The position numbers and the translations under genes are program-made. Shown here piece by piece: positions 1-9,863 of a DNA stretch of 40,098 nucleotides. The stretch is from Acidobacteriota bacterium (GTDB taxonomy: Bacteria; Acidobacteriota; Blastocatellia; RBC074). The stretch is from positions 1 through 40,098 of the forward strand of contig JAHBSF010000052.1 of the NCBI GenBank assembly GCA_019639255.1. The letters are read 5' to 3'. Position 1 is the stretch's first letter, and each line of letters opens with the position of its first letter. Under the pieces are notes generated by a model. That model worked only from the letters and a program-made list of their open reading frames with translations. It searched no databases and was not told the DNA's origin.

Positions 1-1
1 T

Positions 2-340
2 ACGTTCAACTTCACGGTGAGGGCGGCGGGAACTAGCGGATGCAGCGCAACGCGGGCGTATTCGCTGGTGATATCGTGTCCGATGGTGACGGTAGGGCCG
101 GCATCGCTGCCTGCTGCGACGCAGGGGGTGTTTTACAGTCAGACGGTGACGGTAGCGCCAGCGGGGAGTTACGGATTCGTGCTGAGTTTCGGGAGTCTGC
201 CGCCGGGACTTGCGTTGAATGCGATGACGGGAGAGATAAGCGGGACGCCGGTGTTGAAGGGGAGTTATTACGTCACGGTGCGTGCAAGCGGATTCGGCGC
301 TTGTACGGGTTCGCGGTCGTATTTGCTGGTTGTACAGTAG
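2..340 (+). CDS. Secreted protein with putative Ig (He_PIG-like) repeats, 5' end outside window
   Basis: Only the last 112 codons are present; the frame is open to the window edge, so the gene begins upstream. The visible part carries the end of one and all of another repeat of the putative-Ig type: the run GSLPPGLALNAMTGEISGTP is the classic signature of these bacterial cadherin/Ig-like folds (SLPPGL followed by G-x-I-x-GTP), and each repeat ends in a TVRASG...YSLVI/YLLVV beta strand. A Cys in each repeat (SGC, GAC) may pair. Such repeats are found in large exported proteins of Acidobacteriota and relatives; adhesion or substrate binding is plausible but not shown. The TAG stop abuts a palindromic repeat that separates it from a convergent gene. 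Confidence 0.8.
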   Translation, partial: TFNFTVRAAGTSGCSATRAYSLVISCPMVTVGPASLPAATQGVFYSQTVTVAPAGSYGFVLSFGSLPPGLALNAMTGEISGTPVLKGSYYVTVRASGFGACTGSRSYLLVVQ

Positions 341-434
341 AGAGATGACGGAACAAACGAAATGAAACGAAAATTACGGAATGGTTGAATATTTCCGTAG
401 TTTTCGTATTATTTCGTTTGTTCCGTCATCTCTC
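340..434. repeat. GATAACGGAAC-type palindrome, copy 1 (two arms)
   Basis: Left arm starts GAGAGATGACGGAACAAACG and the right arm is its near-complete reverse complement, with an AT-rich loop near 382-390. Both arms carry the variant GATGACGG where most other copies have GATAACGG, so the two arms of this copy have changed together. The element fills the gap between two convergent genes exactly: it starts on the last base of one stop codon and ends one base before the other. A bidirectional terminator role fits this position but is inferred. Confidence 0.9.
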
Positions 435-1817
<1,383 letters not shown>

Positions 1818-1958
1818 CGCTTGATTCTCCCGAATACTTCTGAAAATGGATGGATTCCGGCGCCTCGAAACAGGCTCCTGCACCCTAGTACACTTCAAAC
1901 TCCTCCACAGATTCACAAAATTTCTTAATATTTCTTTCTGTTACTACACGGTTAATTA

Positions 1959-2305
1959 AGTTCTTTGAGTTTTCAGCCGCGGAGCGGCGAAAGATCTGTA
2001 GCCTGGTGCGTGAGCGCCAGGTCAGCAGGCGAAAAACGTTCGAGCCCTGAAAGGGCGAAAGATCTTGCGCCCCTCCGGGGCTGGTACGGCTTCTCTACAC
2101 CTACCCAGGGCTTACGCCCTGGGCTACAGATCTTGCGCCCCTCCGGGGCTGGTACGGCTTCTCTACACCTACCCAGGGCTTACGCCCTGGGCTACAGATC
2201 TTCCGCCCCTCCGGGGCTGGCCGCCGCTTCTCTACACCTACCCAGGGCTCGCCGCCCTGGGCTACAGATCTTGCGCCGCTTGGGGGCTGAAAAACTCAAA
2301 GAACT
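1959..2305. mobile_element. Non-coding element with terminal inverted repeats and internal small hairpins
   Basis: The ends are inverted copies of AGTTCTTTGAGTTTTCAGC (1959-1977) and its complement with one extra base (2286-2305). Inside are three near-identical units of about 70 bases, each with two small hairpins: CCCCTCCGGGGCTGG and CCCAGGGCTTACGCCCTGGG, joined by TACGGCTTCTCTACACC; the unit starts lie near 2068, 2137 and 2206. A first, diverged part contains GCCCTGAAAGGGC. No credible protein is encoded. It looks like a MITE-like or REP-like composite that occupies most of the 1818-2333 gap; apart from it that gap shows only the AT-rich leader of the PQQ gene. Mobility is inferred only from the terminal repeats. 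Confidence 0.7.
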
Positions 2306-2333
2306 TTGTTTACAGAGTACTATCCGCGGCAAT

Positions 2334-3428
2334 CTACTCGGGCCAGGCGCCGCCCTTCATTTCCTTCGTCTGCAATTTCGCGGGATCCACAACTACGTGA
2401 CGGACCTTCTTGCGCTTCCACGTATAGGTGATGTGAACGAGGCCGTCGGCGGTCTGTATCACCGCCGGGTAGGAAAATTCGCCCGGCTCGCTTTCCAGCA
2501 CGAGCGCCGCCTGCCACGTCGCGCCGTCCGACGATACGGCTACATTGAGCGGCGAACGCGGCCCGCCCCAGCGTCCCGGCGTCGTAGTCGTGTGGTTGTA
2601 GACCAGGAGTTGCCGCCCGTCCTTGAGTGTGACGGCATCGGTTCCCGAATTGGGGTTGGGCAGTACGGACGCCTTGAGGGGGCTCCAGGTCCTGCCCTGA
2701 TCCTTCGACCAGGTTTCGACTATGTTGCCCTGACGGCTGCGGCACATCGCCTGCAAGCTCCCGTCCTTATGAAAAAGAATGCTCGGCTGAATGGCGCCGA
2801 ACTGCTTGCCGTCGTTTATCGGCCCCGTAGATTGCCAGGTTTTCCCCTGATCCGAACTGCGCTCGAAATGAACCCTCCAGCCCTGATCCTCCGTGCTTGT
2901 GGGCGAAAGCAGATCGCCGTTCGGCATCTCGACCGGTTTGTTTTTGATCGGCCCGAGTATTCCGTCGGGCAGGCGGCGCGGTTTGGACCACGTCTTACCG
3001 CCGTCTTCCGATGTCATAACCATTCCCCACCACGCATCGGGATTCGGCCCGACTTTATAGAACAGCATCAGCGGCCCCCTGTTCGGCTGAAACAGCACGG
3101 GATTCCACGTCGGGTAGCGTTTGTCGGCGGATTCCACTCCGTTTGCAACCTCGACCGGTGTAGTCCATTTGCCGCCCTCGCGCCGGGAAAGCCATATGCC
3201 GACATCCGGATGCTTTTCGCGCGTGCCGCCGAACCAGGCGGCAATGAGCGTCCCCTTGCTTTCGACTATCGTAGATGCGTGGCATTCGGGAAACGGCGCT
3301 TCCTCGTAGATGAACCCCGATGAAATCAATCCGGGCTGACTCATATTCTGCGCCGCTCCCGCTGAAATAACGGCAGCCAGCACAACCAACGCAGCAGGTC
3401 GTATGTATCGAATCACTTTCTGTTTCAC
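2334..3428 (-). CDS. Exported sialidase-like protein with Asp-box (BNR) repeats
   Basis: About 364 residues. An N-terminal signal peptide (AALVVLAAVISAGAA) is followed by a six-bladed-propeller sequence with four Asp boxes: SEDGGKTW, SSDQGKTW, SKDQGRTW and SSDGATW. The early segment FPECHASTIVESKGTLIAAWFGG and the YPTWNPVLF segment resemble the 'predicted neuraminidase' group (BNR_2/exo-alpha-sialidase). A FRIP motif is not obvious, so sialidase activity on sialic acid itself is uncertain; a related glycosidase is possible. The start is a GTG; a second GTG twelve bases further in (3416) has a better placed AAAGGTG ribosome site and may be the true one. The leader is a single arm of the palindrome family. 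Confidence 0.82.
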   Translation of the reverse strand: MKQKVIRYIRPAALVVLAAVISAGAAQNMSQPGLISSGFIYEEAPFPECHASTIVESKGTLIAAWFGGTREKHPDVGIWLSRREGGKWTTPVEVANGVESADKRYPTWNPVLFQPNRGPLMLFYKVGPNPDAWWGMVMTSEDGGKTWSKPRRLPDGILGPIKNKPVEMPNGDLLSPTSTEDQGWRVHFERSSDQGKTWQSTGPINDGKQFGAIQPSILFHKDGSLQAMCRSRQGNIVETWSKDQGRTWSPLKASVLPNPNSGTDAVTLKDGRQLLVYNHTTTTPGRWGGPRSPLNVAVSSDGATWQAALVLESEPGEFSYPAVIQTADGLVHITYTWKRKKVRHVVVDPAKLQTKEMKGGAWPE

Positions 3429-3475
3429 CTTTCCGTTTTTCCGTTGTTTTGGTTTCGTTTGTTCCGTTATCTCTT
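3429..3475 (-). repeat. GATAACGGAAC-type repeat, copy 2 (single arm)
   Basis: Read on the minus strand it starts GAGATAACGGAACAAACG and continues with two more CGGAAA units directly into the sialidase start. There is no inverted partner, unlike most copies. It lies between two minus-strand genes (ATP-grasp upstream, sialidase downstream). Confidence 0.85.
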
Positions 3476-3482
3476 GTGCACT

Positions 3483-4820
3483 CTAATCCAGAACAAACAC
3501 GGGCGCGGCCGACCCGCCCCCGGCCGTAACATTCAGCAGCGCAGAGGACGACAATCTGACGCCCGCGCCCATGACTTCTTCGCCGCTCCACGTATAGGGA
3601 TCGAAGTCCACATAGCGATCATCCCATCGAATCCCTCCGTCGATCATAGCGGGAAACGGCTCTTCGCGCACTTCGACGCGCTCCTGCACTACAAACGACG
3701 CGCCGAGCGCATCCTCGATCGCCTGCGTCCACTGCGATTCGCTGCACTCCCATCCGAGCGTTACTCCGCGCCCGCCGTAATCGCCGTTGGGTTTGAGCGC
3801 CAGCCGGTCGCGGCCGGCCCGGGCGAATTCCAGCAGATCCACGCGCCGCCCGTGATATGTCGTAGCGCCCTGCTTCAATCGCCGCGTCCACGGTATGCGC
3901 CGCCTGAGCGCGCCGAGTTCCTCGTTCGTATAGAGCGACTCGTATGCGGGATCATCCAGCAATGCAAACAACGCCTTCTTGTACATCATCTGCACGCGAA
4001 ACGAATTTACCACGCATACGGCCCGATCGCGCGCCGCGCGCACAAGCGCGTGCTCGAGCCCGCCGCGCTCAACGAGTTCGCCCGTCACCACGCGCTTGTA
4101 GACTATATGAATCCTGAAATCGCCCGCCGTAAGCCATCCGCCGCGGTATTCAAGCTCTCCCGGATCGACGATGCGCGTTGCATAGCCCTGCGACTCGAAG
4201 TATTCGCGGCATACCTCGAATTCGGCGCGCGTCTTGACTTCATTCCAGTCGACGATTGCAATCTGCGGATGTTCATTCCATCCCCACTCGCGATAACACC
4301 CGAGGAGCGTTTCCAGGATTTTCGGGCGAATCGGTATGCGCCGCACCGCGCGTCGTTCGGCGAACTTTTTGACTACTTCCATTTCAAGAAAAATCTCGCC
4401 GAGCGTATCGCCGTAAAGCAGTCCTCCCGGAGAATCCGCATTGTATTCGACGAAGCGAAAGCCGCCCTGCGAATCGAGAAAGGCGTCGAGACGGCCGCTT
4501 GCATCCGGAGCGCGATATCCCGGCTCTATGGCGATCAGCCGCTCTTCATCCGCGGTCAGCTCGATTTCCGCGCGCAATCGCGCATCATCGAGCAGCGCCG
4601 AGGCAAGCCGCTCGATTGCACAAAGCACGAGACGCGAGTCCTGCATCACTTCATCGTAGCGCGCAGAAGCAATAAAAAACGGCCGCAGCACGGTGCATAT
4701 GGGGCGCGCGCCGAACATCAATCCGTAGCGGCGCGTTCCGGCGTCGAGGCGATGCTGAGCGTCCTCGGCCAGATGGCCCCTGAGCAGCGAACGGTAATGT
4801 TCAATAGCTTCGTCGGTCAT
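3483..4820 (-). CDS. Circularly permuted ATP-grasp family protein
   Basis: 445 residues. The segments FRFVEYNADSPGG (near 119-131) and LALKPNGDYGGRGVTLGWE (C-terminal third) are the diagnostic acidic and glycine-rich ATP/Mg sites of circularly permuted ATP-grasp enzymes, the fold of glutathionylspermidine synthetase and of the type 2 ATP-grasp proteins. These ligases join a carboxylate to an amine through an acyl phosphate; the substrates here are unknown. It is cytosolic (no signal or membrane segment). It follows the OsmC gene by 11 bases, and the ribosome site GAGGAG overlaps that gene's end, so the two are almost certainly cotranscribed. The length corresponds to a single catalytic module without the amidase domain of glutathionylspermidine synthetase/amidase. 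Confidence 0.82.
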   Translation of the reverse strand: MTDEAIEHYRSLLRGHLAEDAQHRLDAGTRRYGLMFGARPICTVLRPFFIASARYDEVMQDSRLVLCAIERLASALLDDARLRAEIELTADEERLIAIEPGYRAPDASGRLDAFLDSQGGFRFVEYNADSPGGLLYGDTLGEIFLEMEVVKKFAERRAVRRIPIRPKILETLLGCYREWGWNEHPQIAIVDWNEVKTRAEFEVCREYFESQGYATRIVDPGELEYRGGWLTAGDFRIHIVYKRVVTGELVERGGLEHALVRAARDRAVCVVNSFRVQMMYKKALFALLDDPAYESLYTNEELGALRRRIPWTRRLKQGATTYHGRRVDLLEFARAGRDRLALKPNGDYGGRGVTLGWECSESQWTQAIEDALGASFVVQERVEVREEPFPAMIDGGIRWDDRYVDFDPYTWSGEEVMGAGVRLSSSALLNVTAGGGSAAPVFVLD

Positions 4821-4831
4821 CTTGCGGCGAA

Positions 4832-5305
4832 TTACTCCTCAATTCCTGCGGCCGGATCGATCTGCACGGGTTCGTAATCGCCCGAAGCGGTTGCGTCGCT
4901 TCTGTGTATGCGGAACGCGAGTTCGAGTTTCATATCGGGGCGCAGCGTGTTGTATACGCTGCAATACTTGATTACGGACAACCGTACAGCGCGCGCGGCT
5001 TTGTCCGGCGTTAAGTCGTCGCTCCATATGTCGAAGGCGAGGCGCATGCGCGTGAAGAACCGGGGCGGCGTCGGATTGCGGTCGGCTTCCAGATCCATTT
5101 CAAGCCTTGTTGCGGGAGTGCGCATCTTGGCAAGTATCAGCACTACATCCACGGCCGAACACGCGGCAGTGGATTCGAGCAGGAGTTCTACCGGGCTTGC
5201 CGCCGATTTGTGATCCCCGTCGATTGCGGTCTCGAATCCATCGGCGTTTACGCCGGTGAATTTCAGATCGCCGTTCCATATGATTCTTGCCGTTGTATCG
5301 CTCAT
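4832..5305 (-). CDS. OsmC/Ohr family protein
   Basis: 157 residues. The first conserved Cys sits in ESTAACSAVDVV (Cys49) and the second in VIKYCSVYNTL (Cys115), the two redox cysteines of OsmC/Ohr thiol peroxidases, which reduce organic or fatty-acid hydroperoxides in the cytosol. The glycine-poor N-terminus and ASPVELLLESTAACSA motif match the OsmC (YhfA-like) branch more than Ohr. ATG at 5305 is preceded by GAGGAAGG; an overlapping GTG one codon earlier is possible. It is the first gene of a two-gene unit with an ATP-grasp ligase, which suggests (inference) a shared role in thiol or peptide metabolism. Confidence 0.88.
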   Translation of the reverse strand: MSDTTARIIWNGDLKFTGVNADGFETAIDGDHKSAASPVELLLESTAACSAVDVVLILAKMRTPATRLEMDLEADRNPTPPRFFTRMRLAFDIWSDDLTPDKAARAVRLSVIKYCSVYNTLRPDMKLELAFRIHRSDATASGDYEPVQIDPAAGIEE

Positions 5306-5326
5306 CACCTTCCTCGGGAGGGACAG

Positions 5327-5421
5327 GAGAGATAACGGAATAAACGAAATAAGACGGAACAGACGGAAAGGCGCATGGCTTCCGTTTGTTTCGTTTTATT
5401 TCGTTTGTTCCGTTATCTCTC
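5327..5421. repeat. GATAACGGAAC-type palindrome, copy 3 (two arms)
   Basis: Left arm GAGAGATAACGGAATAAACG, right arm the inverted version with small differences, loop around GGCGCATGGC. It lies between the end of the helicase gene and the OsmC gene, both on the minus strand, so it could end helicase transcription. Confidence 0.9.
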
Positions 5422-5429
5422 TTTTCCCC

Positions 5430-7490
5430 TCAGTTCAACAGTTTCGGTTCATCGTCATCGAGCGCTTCGAGCGAGGCGGACTCCTCGTCTATGCTCCAGA
5501 TTTCAAACAGCAGCCTCGGCACTTCGGTGACGAAACGCGACGGCCGCTGTATGACGGTCTGGCGCCCGCGCTCGTTTTCTAGCAGCGGATAACATACGTA
5601 CAACTCATCCTTCGCCCGCGTCAACGCTACGTAAAACAGCCGCCGCTCCTCTTCTTCGCCCTCGGATTCGCGCAGGCTGCGCGCCGACGGTATTCGCCCG
5701 TCCGCCGCCCATATCAGAAACACCACGCGCCATTCGAGCCCCTTCGCCTGATGCACGGATGAAAGCGCCAGCAGTTCGTCGGCTTCGCCCCCCATGACTA
5801 CATCGGTTCCGAGCGTAGCTCCGGGCGGCGCGAAGCGTTCGGTATTTATCAGCGCGAGTTCGCTGAGGAACTCCGCCGTGGTTGCATACCTGGCGGCGAA
5901 GTTGGCGAGTTGTTTCAGGTCTTCGGCTCGTCCTTCGGCATTTTCGTAGTTTGCCGCGAGGTATTCAAGATAGCCGCGTTCGAGCACGAGTTCGATCTGT
6001 TTGCCGGGCTGGTCGATTGCGCCGGGATCGGTCAGTTGGCTTACGAGTTCGGCGAACTCGCGCCATCCCTCGTATGCGCCGCGCGGCAATGCAAAAGCCG
6101 CATTTTCCCCGGCCCGCACGAGCGCGAGCGGTTCTCCGGCAGCCGCGAGGCGTTCCCATATGCGTGCGGCCGTTGCATTGCCTATTTTCGGAATCAGCCT
6201 GAGCACGCGCTTCCACGCGACTTCATCCCTCGGATTCACGATCAGGCGCAAGTACGCCGTCACGTCCTTTATGTGCGCCTGCTCGAAGAAGCGCACGCCC
6301 GAACGCACTTCGTAGGGAATGCCGCGCCGCACAAGTTCGAGCTGCACGTCGAGCGCGTGAAAGTGCGAGCGATAGATCACCGCCATTTCATCGAGCGGCA
6401 CGCCCTCGTCGCGCAGTTCGAGGACCCTTGAGGCTACAAACGCCGCCTGCTGTTCGGCGTCGCGCGCCGGAACGAGCGCCGGGGCGAGCGATCTGCTCGG
6501 GCGCACGGCCGTCAGGTTTTTCGGAAACTGACGCCGGTTGCCGGCAATCGATGCGTTGGCGAGCATCAGTATCTCGGGCGTCGAGCGGTAATTGGATTCG
6601 AGGCGGAAGCTTTGCGCGTCGGGATAGCGTTCGGGGAAGCGGTAGATGTTTTCGAAGTTCGCCCCGCGCCAGCCGAAGATGGATTGCGCGTCGTCGCCCA
6701 CAACCATGATGTTGCGATGCCGCGAGGCGAGCAGATCCACGATTTCGGCCTGCAGCGTGTTCGTATCCTGGTATTCATCGACGAGAATGTGCTGGAACTG
6801 ATCCTGATAGATCGCGGCTACGTCCTTCACTTCGACGAGCAGCCGCTTCCAGTTGATGAGCAGATCGTCGTAATCCATCGAGTTGCGCTCGTGCTTGCGC
6901 TCCTGATAGAGGCGGTCTACGCGCGCAATCTGCGGTGTGAGCGGCTCGAAGTGCGGATACTTTGCGGCGATCACTTCGCCGAGCGGCGTATCCGTATTGG
7001 TCGCGAAGCTGAAGATTTCGCGCAGCACTTCGCCTTTGGGAAAGCGCCGCGCCGAGGCGTCGATCGCCGCTTCGTCGATGCATACGTCGATGAGGTCCTT
7101 GGCGTCTTCGGAATCCAGAATCGTATAGTTGTCCGAATAACCGAGGCTCGCGGCGTGGCGGCGCAGCAGCCGGTTCGCAATCGAATGGAACGTTCCTCCC
7201 CATACGCGGCGCACTTCCGTTGCCAGAAGCGCCTCGACGCGCCCGAGCATTTCGCGCGCCGCGCGATTTGTGAAGGTCACGAGCAGTATTCGCGCCGGAG
7301 CCGCGCCTGCTTCGATCAGGCGGGCGACGCGGTAGGTAACGGTGCGCGTCTTGCCCGAACCCGCGCCCGCAATGACGAGGATCGGCCCCTTTCCGGCGAG
7401 CACTACGGCGCGCTGCTCGTCGTTGAGTTCCTCGCGGTAGTTGATGAGCGACCGGCGGGGCGTTTCGGTTTTTATGACGTATTTGCGCAT
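5430..7490 (-). CDS. UvrD/PcrA/Rep-type superfamily 1 DNA helicase
   Basis: 686 residues. All main SF1A helicase motifs are visible: Walker A AGAGSGKT (41-48), VDEYQDTN (motif II, DE-box), GDDAQSIFGWRGA (III), ESNYRST (IV), LSSVHQAKGLEW (V) and FYVALTRAKDELYV (VI). This is an ATP-driven 3'-5' DNA translocase of the UvrD/PcrA group, acting in excision repair, recombination control or replication restart. The length is close to PcrA/UvrD (about 700). I start at MRKYVIKTE; the frame stays open upstream to 7802 only because it runs through a palindromic repeat and antisense to the next gene. No strong ribosome site is visible at this ATG. Confidence 0.93.
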   Translation of the reverse strand: MRKYVIKTETPRRSLINYREELNDEQRAVVLAGKGPILVIAGAGSGKTRTVTYRVARLIEAGAAPARILLVTFTNRAAREMLGRVEALLATEVRRVWGGTFHSIANRLLRRHAASLGYSDNYTILDSEDAKDLIDVCIDEAAIDASARRFPKGEVLREIFSFATNTDTPLGEVIAAKYPHFEPLTPQIARVDRLYQERKHERNSMDYDDLLINWKRLLVEVKDVAAIYQDQFQHILVDEYQDTNTLQAEIVDLLASRHRNIMVVGDDAQSIFGWRGANFENIYRFPERYPDAQSFRLESNYRSTPEILMLANASIAGNRRQFPKNLTAVRPSRSLAPALVPARDAEQQAAFVASRVLELRDEGVPLDEMAVIYRSHFHALDVQLELVRRGIPYEVRSGVRFFEQAHIKDVTAYLRLIVNPRDEVAWKRVLRLIPKIGNATAARIWERLAAAGEPLALVRAGENAAFALPRGAYEGWREFAELVSQLTDPGAIDQPGKQIELVLERGYLEYLAANYENAEGRAEDLKQLANFAARYATTAEFLSELALINTERFAPPGATLGTDVVMGGEADELLALSSVHQAKGLEWRVVFLIWAADGRIPSARSLRESEGEEEERRLFYVALTRAKDELYVCYPLLENERGRQTVIQRPSRFVTEVPRLLFEIWSIDEESASLEALDDDEPKLLN

Positions 7491-7504
7491 CTTCGGGGAG
7501 AAGC

Positions 7505-7618
7505 AAGATAACGGAACAAACGGAAAACTACGAAACAAACGGAAAAGCTCACGATTTTCGCAGTTTTCGTGTGTTTTTGTGTGTTTCGTTTCATTCCGTA
7601 TGTTCCGTTGTTTCTCTT
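7505..7618. repeat. GATAACGGAAC-type palindrome, copy 4 (two arms, diverged)
   Basis: Left arm AAGATAACGGAACAAACGG; the right arm is a longer, partly diverged complement with a CGTGTGTTTTTGTGTG stretch that looks internally duplicated. It ends directly on the stop codon of the YdcF-like gene and forms the leader of the helicase gene. Confidence 0.85.
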
Positions 7619-8242
7619 CTATCGGCAGCGAGCATACAACAAATCTATCGTCGAGTTCATAAGCGCAAGAGCGATGGCCTGCGCCTTCCAGTGCGTGCGC
7701 CACCAGCGGTCGAGCATCGCGGCGCGGGCTTCGGGCACGAAAGTCACTGTGGCCTCGATCCCGGCTGCGCGAAAATAATTCTCGCTGCGCCGCTGCCCCC
7801 ACCGCGTCAGCGTGGGCGATACGACTACGAGCACGCTGCTGAATCCCCGCGCTTTGAGATGATCGGCGAAAATCGGCAGGTATTCAGCGCCGCATTCGAG
7901 CATAGGCAGGTGCAGTATGGAAACGTTTTCCGCCGGCACACCCATCTCCATCAAATGCGCGCGCGCAAAATCCGCCGAATAAACTTCCCAGGATATCTGC
8001 GAGCTGGCCGCGATGATCCGGCGCGCCACGCCTTCCTGATAAAGACGGTGAACGTATTCATCTCCGCGCGAACGCGGGTCTATGGCCAGATGCAGTATGA
8101 CCTCGGCCGGCTCGACGCGCGCGGGCGCAAAAAACAGCGGCAGGCTGAAATACGCCGCAGCCAGCAGCCCCGCAATCGCGCACGCGACCCTCAGCCATCG
8201 GCGCGGCTTGCGGTTGCGGCGTTTGCCGAAGACGCCGATCAT
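7619..8242 (-). CDS. YdcF-like (DUF218) membrane-anchored protein, diverged paralogue
   Basis: 207 residues. One N-terminal membrane segment (VACAIAGLLAAAYFSLPLFF) follows a basic stretch, then a DUF218-type Rossmann-like domain: EYVHRLYQEGVARRIIAAS, MGVPAENVSIL and SSVLVVVSPTLTRWGQRRSENYFRAAGI. The core matches the family layout (SanA/ElyC/YdcF, mostly implicated in envelope maintenance), but the glycine pair that follows the first strand in relatives (ALGGD in the neighbour) reads HLAIDPRS here. ATG at 8242 with GAGAGG six bases ahead is chosen over a TTG two codons earlier. It follows its paralogue by ten bases. Confidence 0.75.
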   Translation of the reverse strand: MIGVFGKRRNRKPRRWLRVACAIAGLLAAAYFSLPLFFAPARVEPAEVILHLAIDPRSRGDEYVHRLYQEGVARRIIAASSQISWEVYSADFARAHLMEMGVPAENVSILHLPMLECGAEYLPIFADHLKARGFSSVLVVVSPTLTRWGQRRSENYFRAAGIEATVTFVPEARAAMLDRWWRTHWKAQAIALALMNSTIDLLYARCR

Positions 8243-8252
8243 CGCCAACCTC

Positions 8253-8873
8253 TCATCGCCAACCTCCGGCGAGCGTATTGATCCAGGAAAGATACTCGCG
8301 CACCGTTATTCCCAGATCTCCGCGCCGCGACCACCAGCGCTCGGGCTGCCATTCGGGCGGTTCGGGCTCAAGCGGCATGGATATGAAGGTATACTCTGCG
8401 GCGTAGCGGCGGAATGTGTAATGCGCGCGCCGCGAATGAAACGGCGATGTAACGAGGATCGCCCTGTTCCATCCCTGCGCGCGCATCAGTTCGTTTACAT
8501 CCATCGCTTCGCGCCGCGTATTCCACGCATCGCGCAGCACCGTGATGCGCTCGGCAGGCACGCCGAGGCTCTCTACGTAACGCTTCGCCGCATCGCCCGT
8601 ATGAACGCCCCACGCATAGGGCACGCCGCTGACGATGACGTGACGCGCAAGACCACGGTTGAAAATCTCGGCCGCGCGCCGCTCGCGCATACAGCGCGCA
8701 TCGCCGCCGAGCGCAATGACGACATCGGCCGGGGCAGGTGCATCGACGCGAATCAGGCTTCGAGCCGCAGCATTGAATACAGGTGCGCTGTAAAAATAAA
8801 GAAGCGCTGCGACCGCAAGCAATACAAGCAATCGCAGCAAATGGCGAGGCGGGCGCCTGGGAATAAAACTCAT
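8253..8873 (-). CDS. YdcF-like (DUF218) membrane-anchored protein
   Basis: 206 residues with an N-terminal membrane helix ([17 protein letters not shown]) and a periplasmic DUF218 domain: [59 protein letters not shown] and [19 protein letters not shown]. These are the family-typical glycine-rich loop, the N-T-R-E segment and the TSPFHSRRA segment. Members act in envelope integrity or undecaprenyl-phosphate related steps; the reaction is not known. The start ATG overlaps the stop of the preceding hotdog gene by four bases, and a second YdcF-like gene follows, so the three form one translationally coupled unit. Confidence 0.82.
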   Translation of the reverse strand: MSFIPRRPPRHLLRLLVLLAVAALLYFYSAPVFNAAARSLIRVDAPAPADVVIALGGDARCMRERRAAEIFNRGLARHVIVSGVPYAWGVHTGDAAKRYVESLGVPAERITVLRDAWNTRREAMDVNELMRAQGWNRAILVTSPFHSRRAHYTFRRYAAEYTFISMPLEPEPPEWQPERWWSRRGDLGITVREYLSWINTLAGGWR

Positions 8874-9703
8874 GCGTTGCCGCCGGCCTCCCGCTCGCGC
8901 AACCTTATAAGCGCCGAATGCCGTATGAGCGCAATCAGGCGGTCGGAGCGTCCGGTCAGCGCCAGATCGAGCGTGATGAAATCGTGGCCTCGCTTTTCAC
9001 ATGCCTCCGCTACGCGCCCGCGCAGCGTCAACCGCTCGCCGTCATCGGCAAGCGCCGCGTGTTGCACTTCGCTTCCCGTATGAATCCACGGCCCGAGCGC
9101 TACGTTGTGCGCGACGATTTCATTCGCCTGCGCAAGCAGCCGCGCCGGATGCAGCACGGCTCCCTCACCGCTGTATATGCGGGGCGCCGAACCGATTTCT
9201 TCCATAAAAACCTGCTGCGTGGGGCCGAAATCCGCCGTGAATTCCCACGACCAGAACGTATCGCCGGGGGCGACTGCGGCGATCGACGCCGGCCGCTGCA
9301 CATCGTTTTCGGTTCGTTTGCTGTAAGGCCAGGCGGCCGGATCGAATGCTTTTACCGCGCCGGATTCGCGAGGAATCGCCGCTTCGCCCACGGCGCAAAG
9401 CGCGCCCGATGAATCGAAGAGTTCGATCCCCGCACGCGGATGCCGGTCCTCGATTGCGTGCACGCGCACTTCGACCTCGTCGGCGTCATAGACGGGTTTC
9501 AGGAATTTGACCTGCGCCCGGCCGCGCTCGAGCCACTCGCGCCCGAGCGCGTCGGGAAGCGGATCGGTCATATAGGCGTAAAGCGCTACGCCCGGCACCA
9601 GGCCGCCCGAAAATCCGTAAAGCCGGGCGGTATCTTCGCTGTGTATGCGGTTGGCGTGACGGGTCGCGTAGTTGCGCGCGACGACCCTGTATGGCGTTAA
9701 CAT
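8870..9703 (-). CDS. Hotdog-fold (MaoC dehydratase-like) protein
   Basis: 277 residues. Two hotdog halves are suggested: the first near [34 protein letters not shown], where N-x-I-H-x-E-D-T-A and [13 protein letters not shown] resemble the MaoC/hydratase-2 motif and following helix, and the second near [39 protein letters not shown]. Such proteins hydrate or dehydrate acyl thioesters, but many members are only binding proteins, and a catalytic Asp/His pair is only tentatively seen in the first half (I-H-S-E-D). No signal or membrane segment. The frame extends upstream to 9760 through a repeat, but the natural start is [13 protein letters not shown]. Coupled to two YdcF-like genes. Confidence 0.7.
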   Translation of the reverse strand: MLTPYRVVARNYATRHANRIHSEDTARLYGFSGGLVPGVALYAYMTDPLPDALGREWLERGRAQVKFLKPVYDADEVEVRVHAIEDRHPRAGIELFDSSGALCAVGEAAIPRESGAVKAFDPAAWPYSKRTENDVQRPASIAAVAPGDTFWSWEFTADFGPTQQVFMEEIGSAPRIYSGEGAVLHPARLLAQANEIVAHNVALGPWIHTGSEVQHAALADDGERLTLRGRVAEACEKRGHDFITLDLALTGRSDRLIALIRHSALIRLREREAGGNA

Positions 9704-9724
9704 AAGATCCGCATCTTCATAAAA

Positions 9725-9819
9725 GAGAGATAACGGAACAAACGAAAAAAGACGAAACATACGGAAATAGTCAACTTTTCCGTTCTTTTCGTATCATTTC
9801 GTTTGTTCCGTCATCTCTC
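9725..9819. repeat. GATAACGGAAC-type palindrome, copy 5 (two arms)
   Basis: Left arm GAGAGATAACGGAACAAACG, right arm its inverse with GATGACGG, loop around AGTCAACTT. It lies between the kinase end and the hotdog gene start on the minus strand. Confidence 0.9.
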
Positions 9820-9863
9820 TTTAGTTTCAGGTTTTGCAGCAATTTCGTGTAGATCGGTTCAGT

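Noticed and set aside
1959-2305. CRISPR array from repeated units near 2068-2280
   Set aside because: Units are about 70 bases, contiguous and internally palindromic, with no unique spacers and no cas genes.
7491-7802. N-terminal extension of the helicase
   Set aside because: The extension is translated repeat plus antisense of the YdcF-like gene; helicase homology begins after MRKYVIK.
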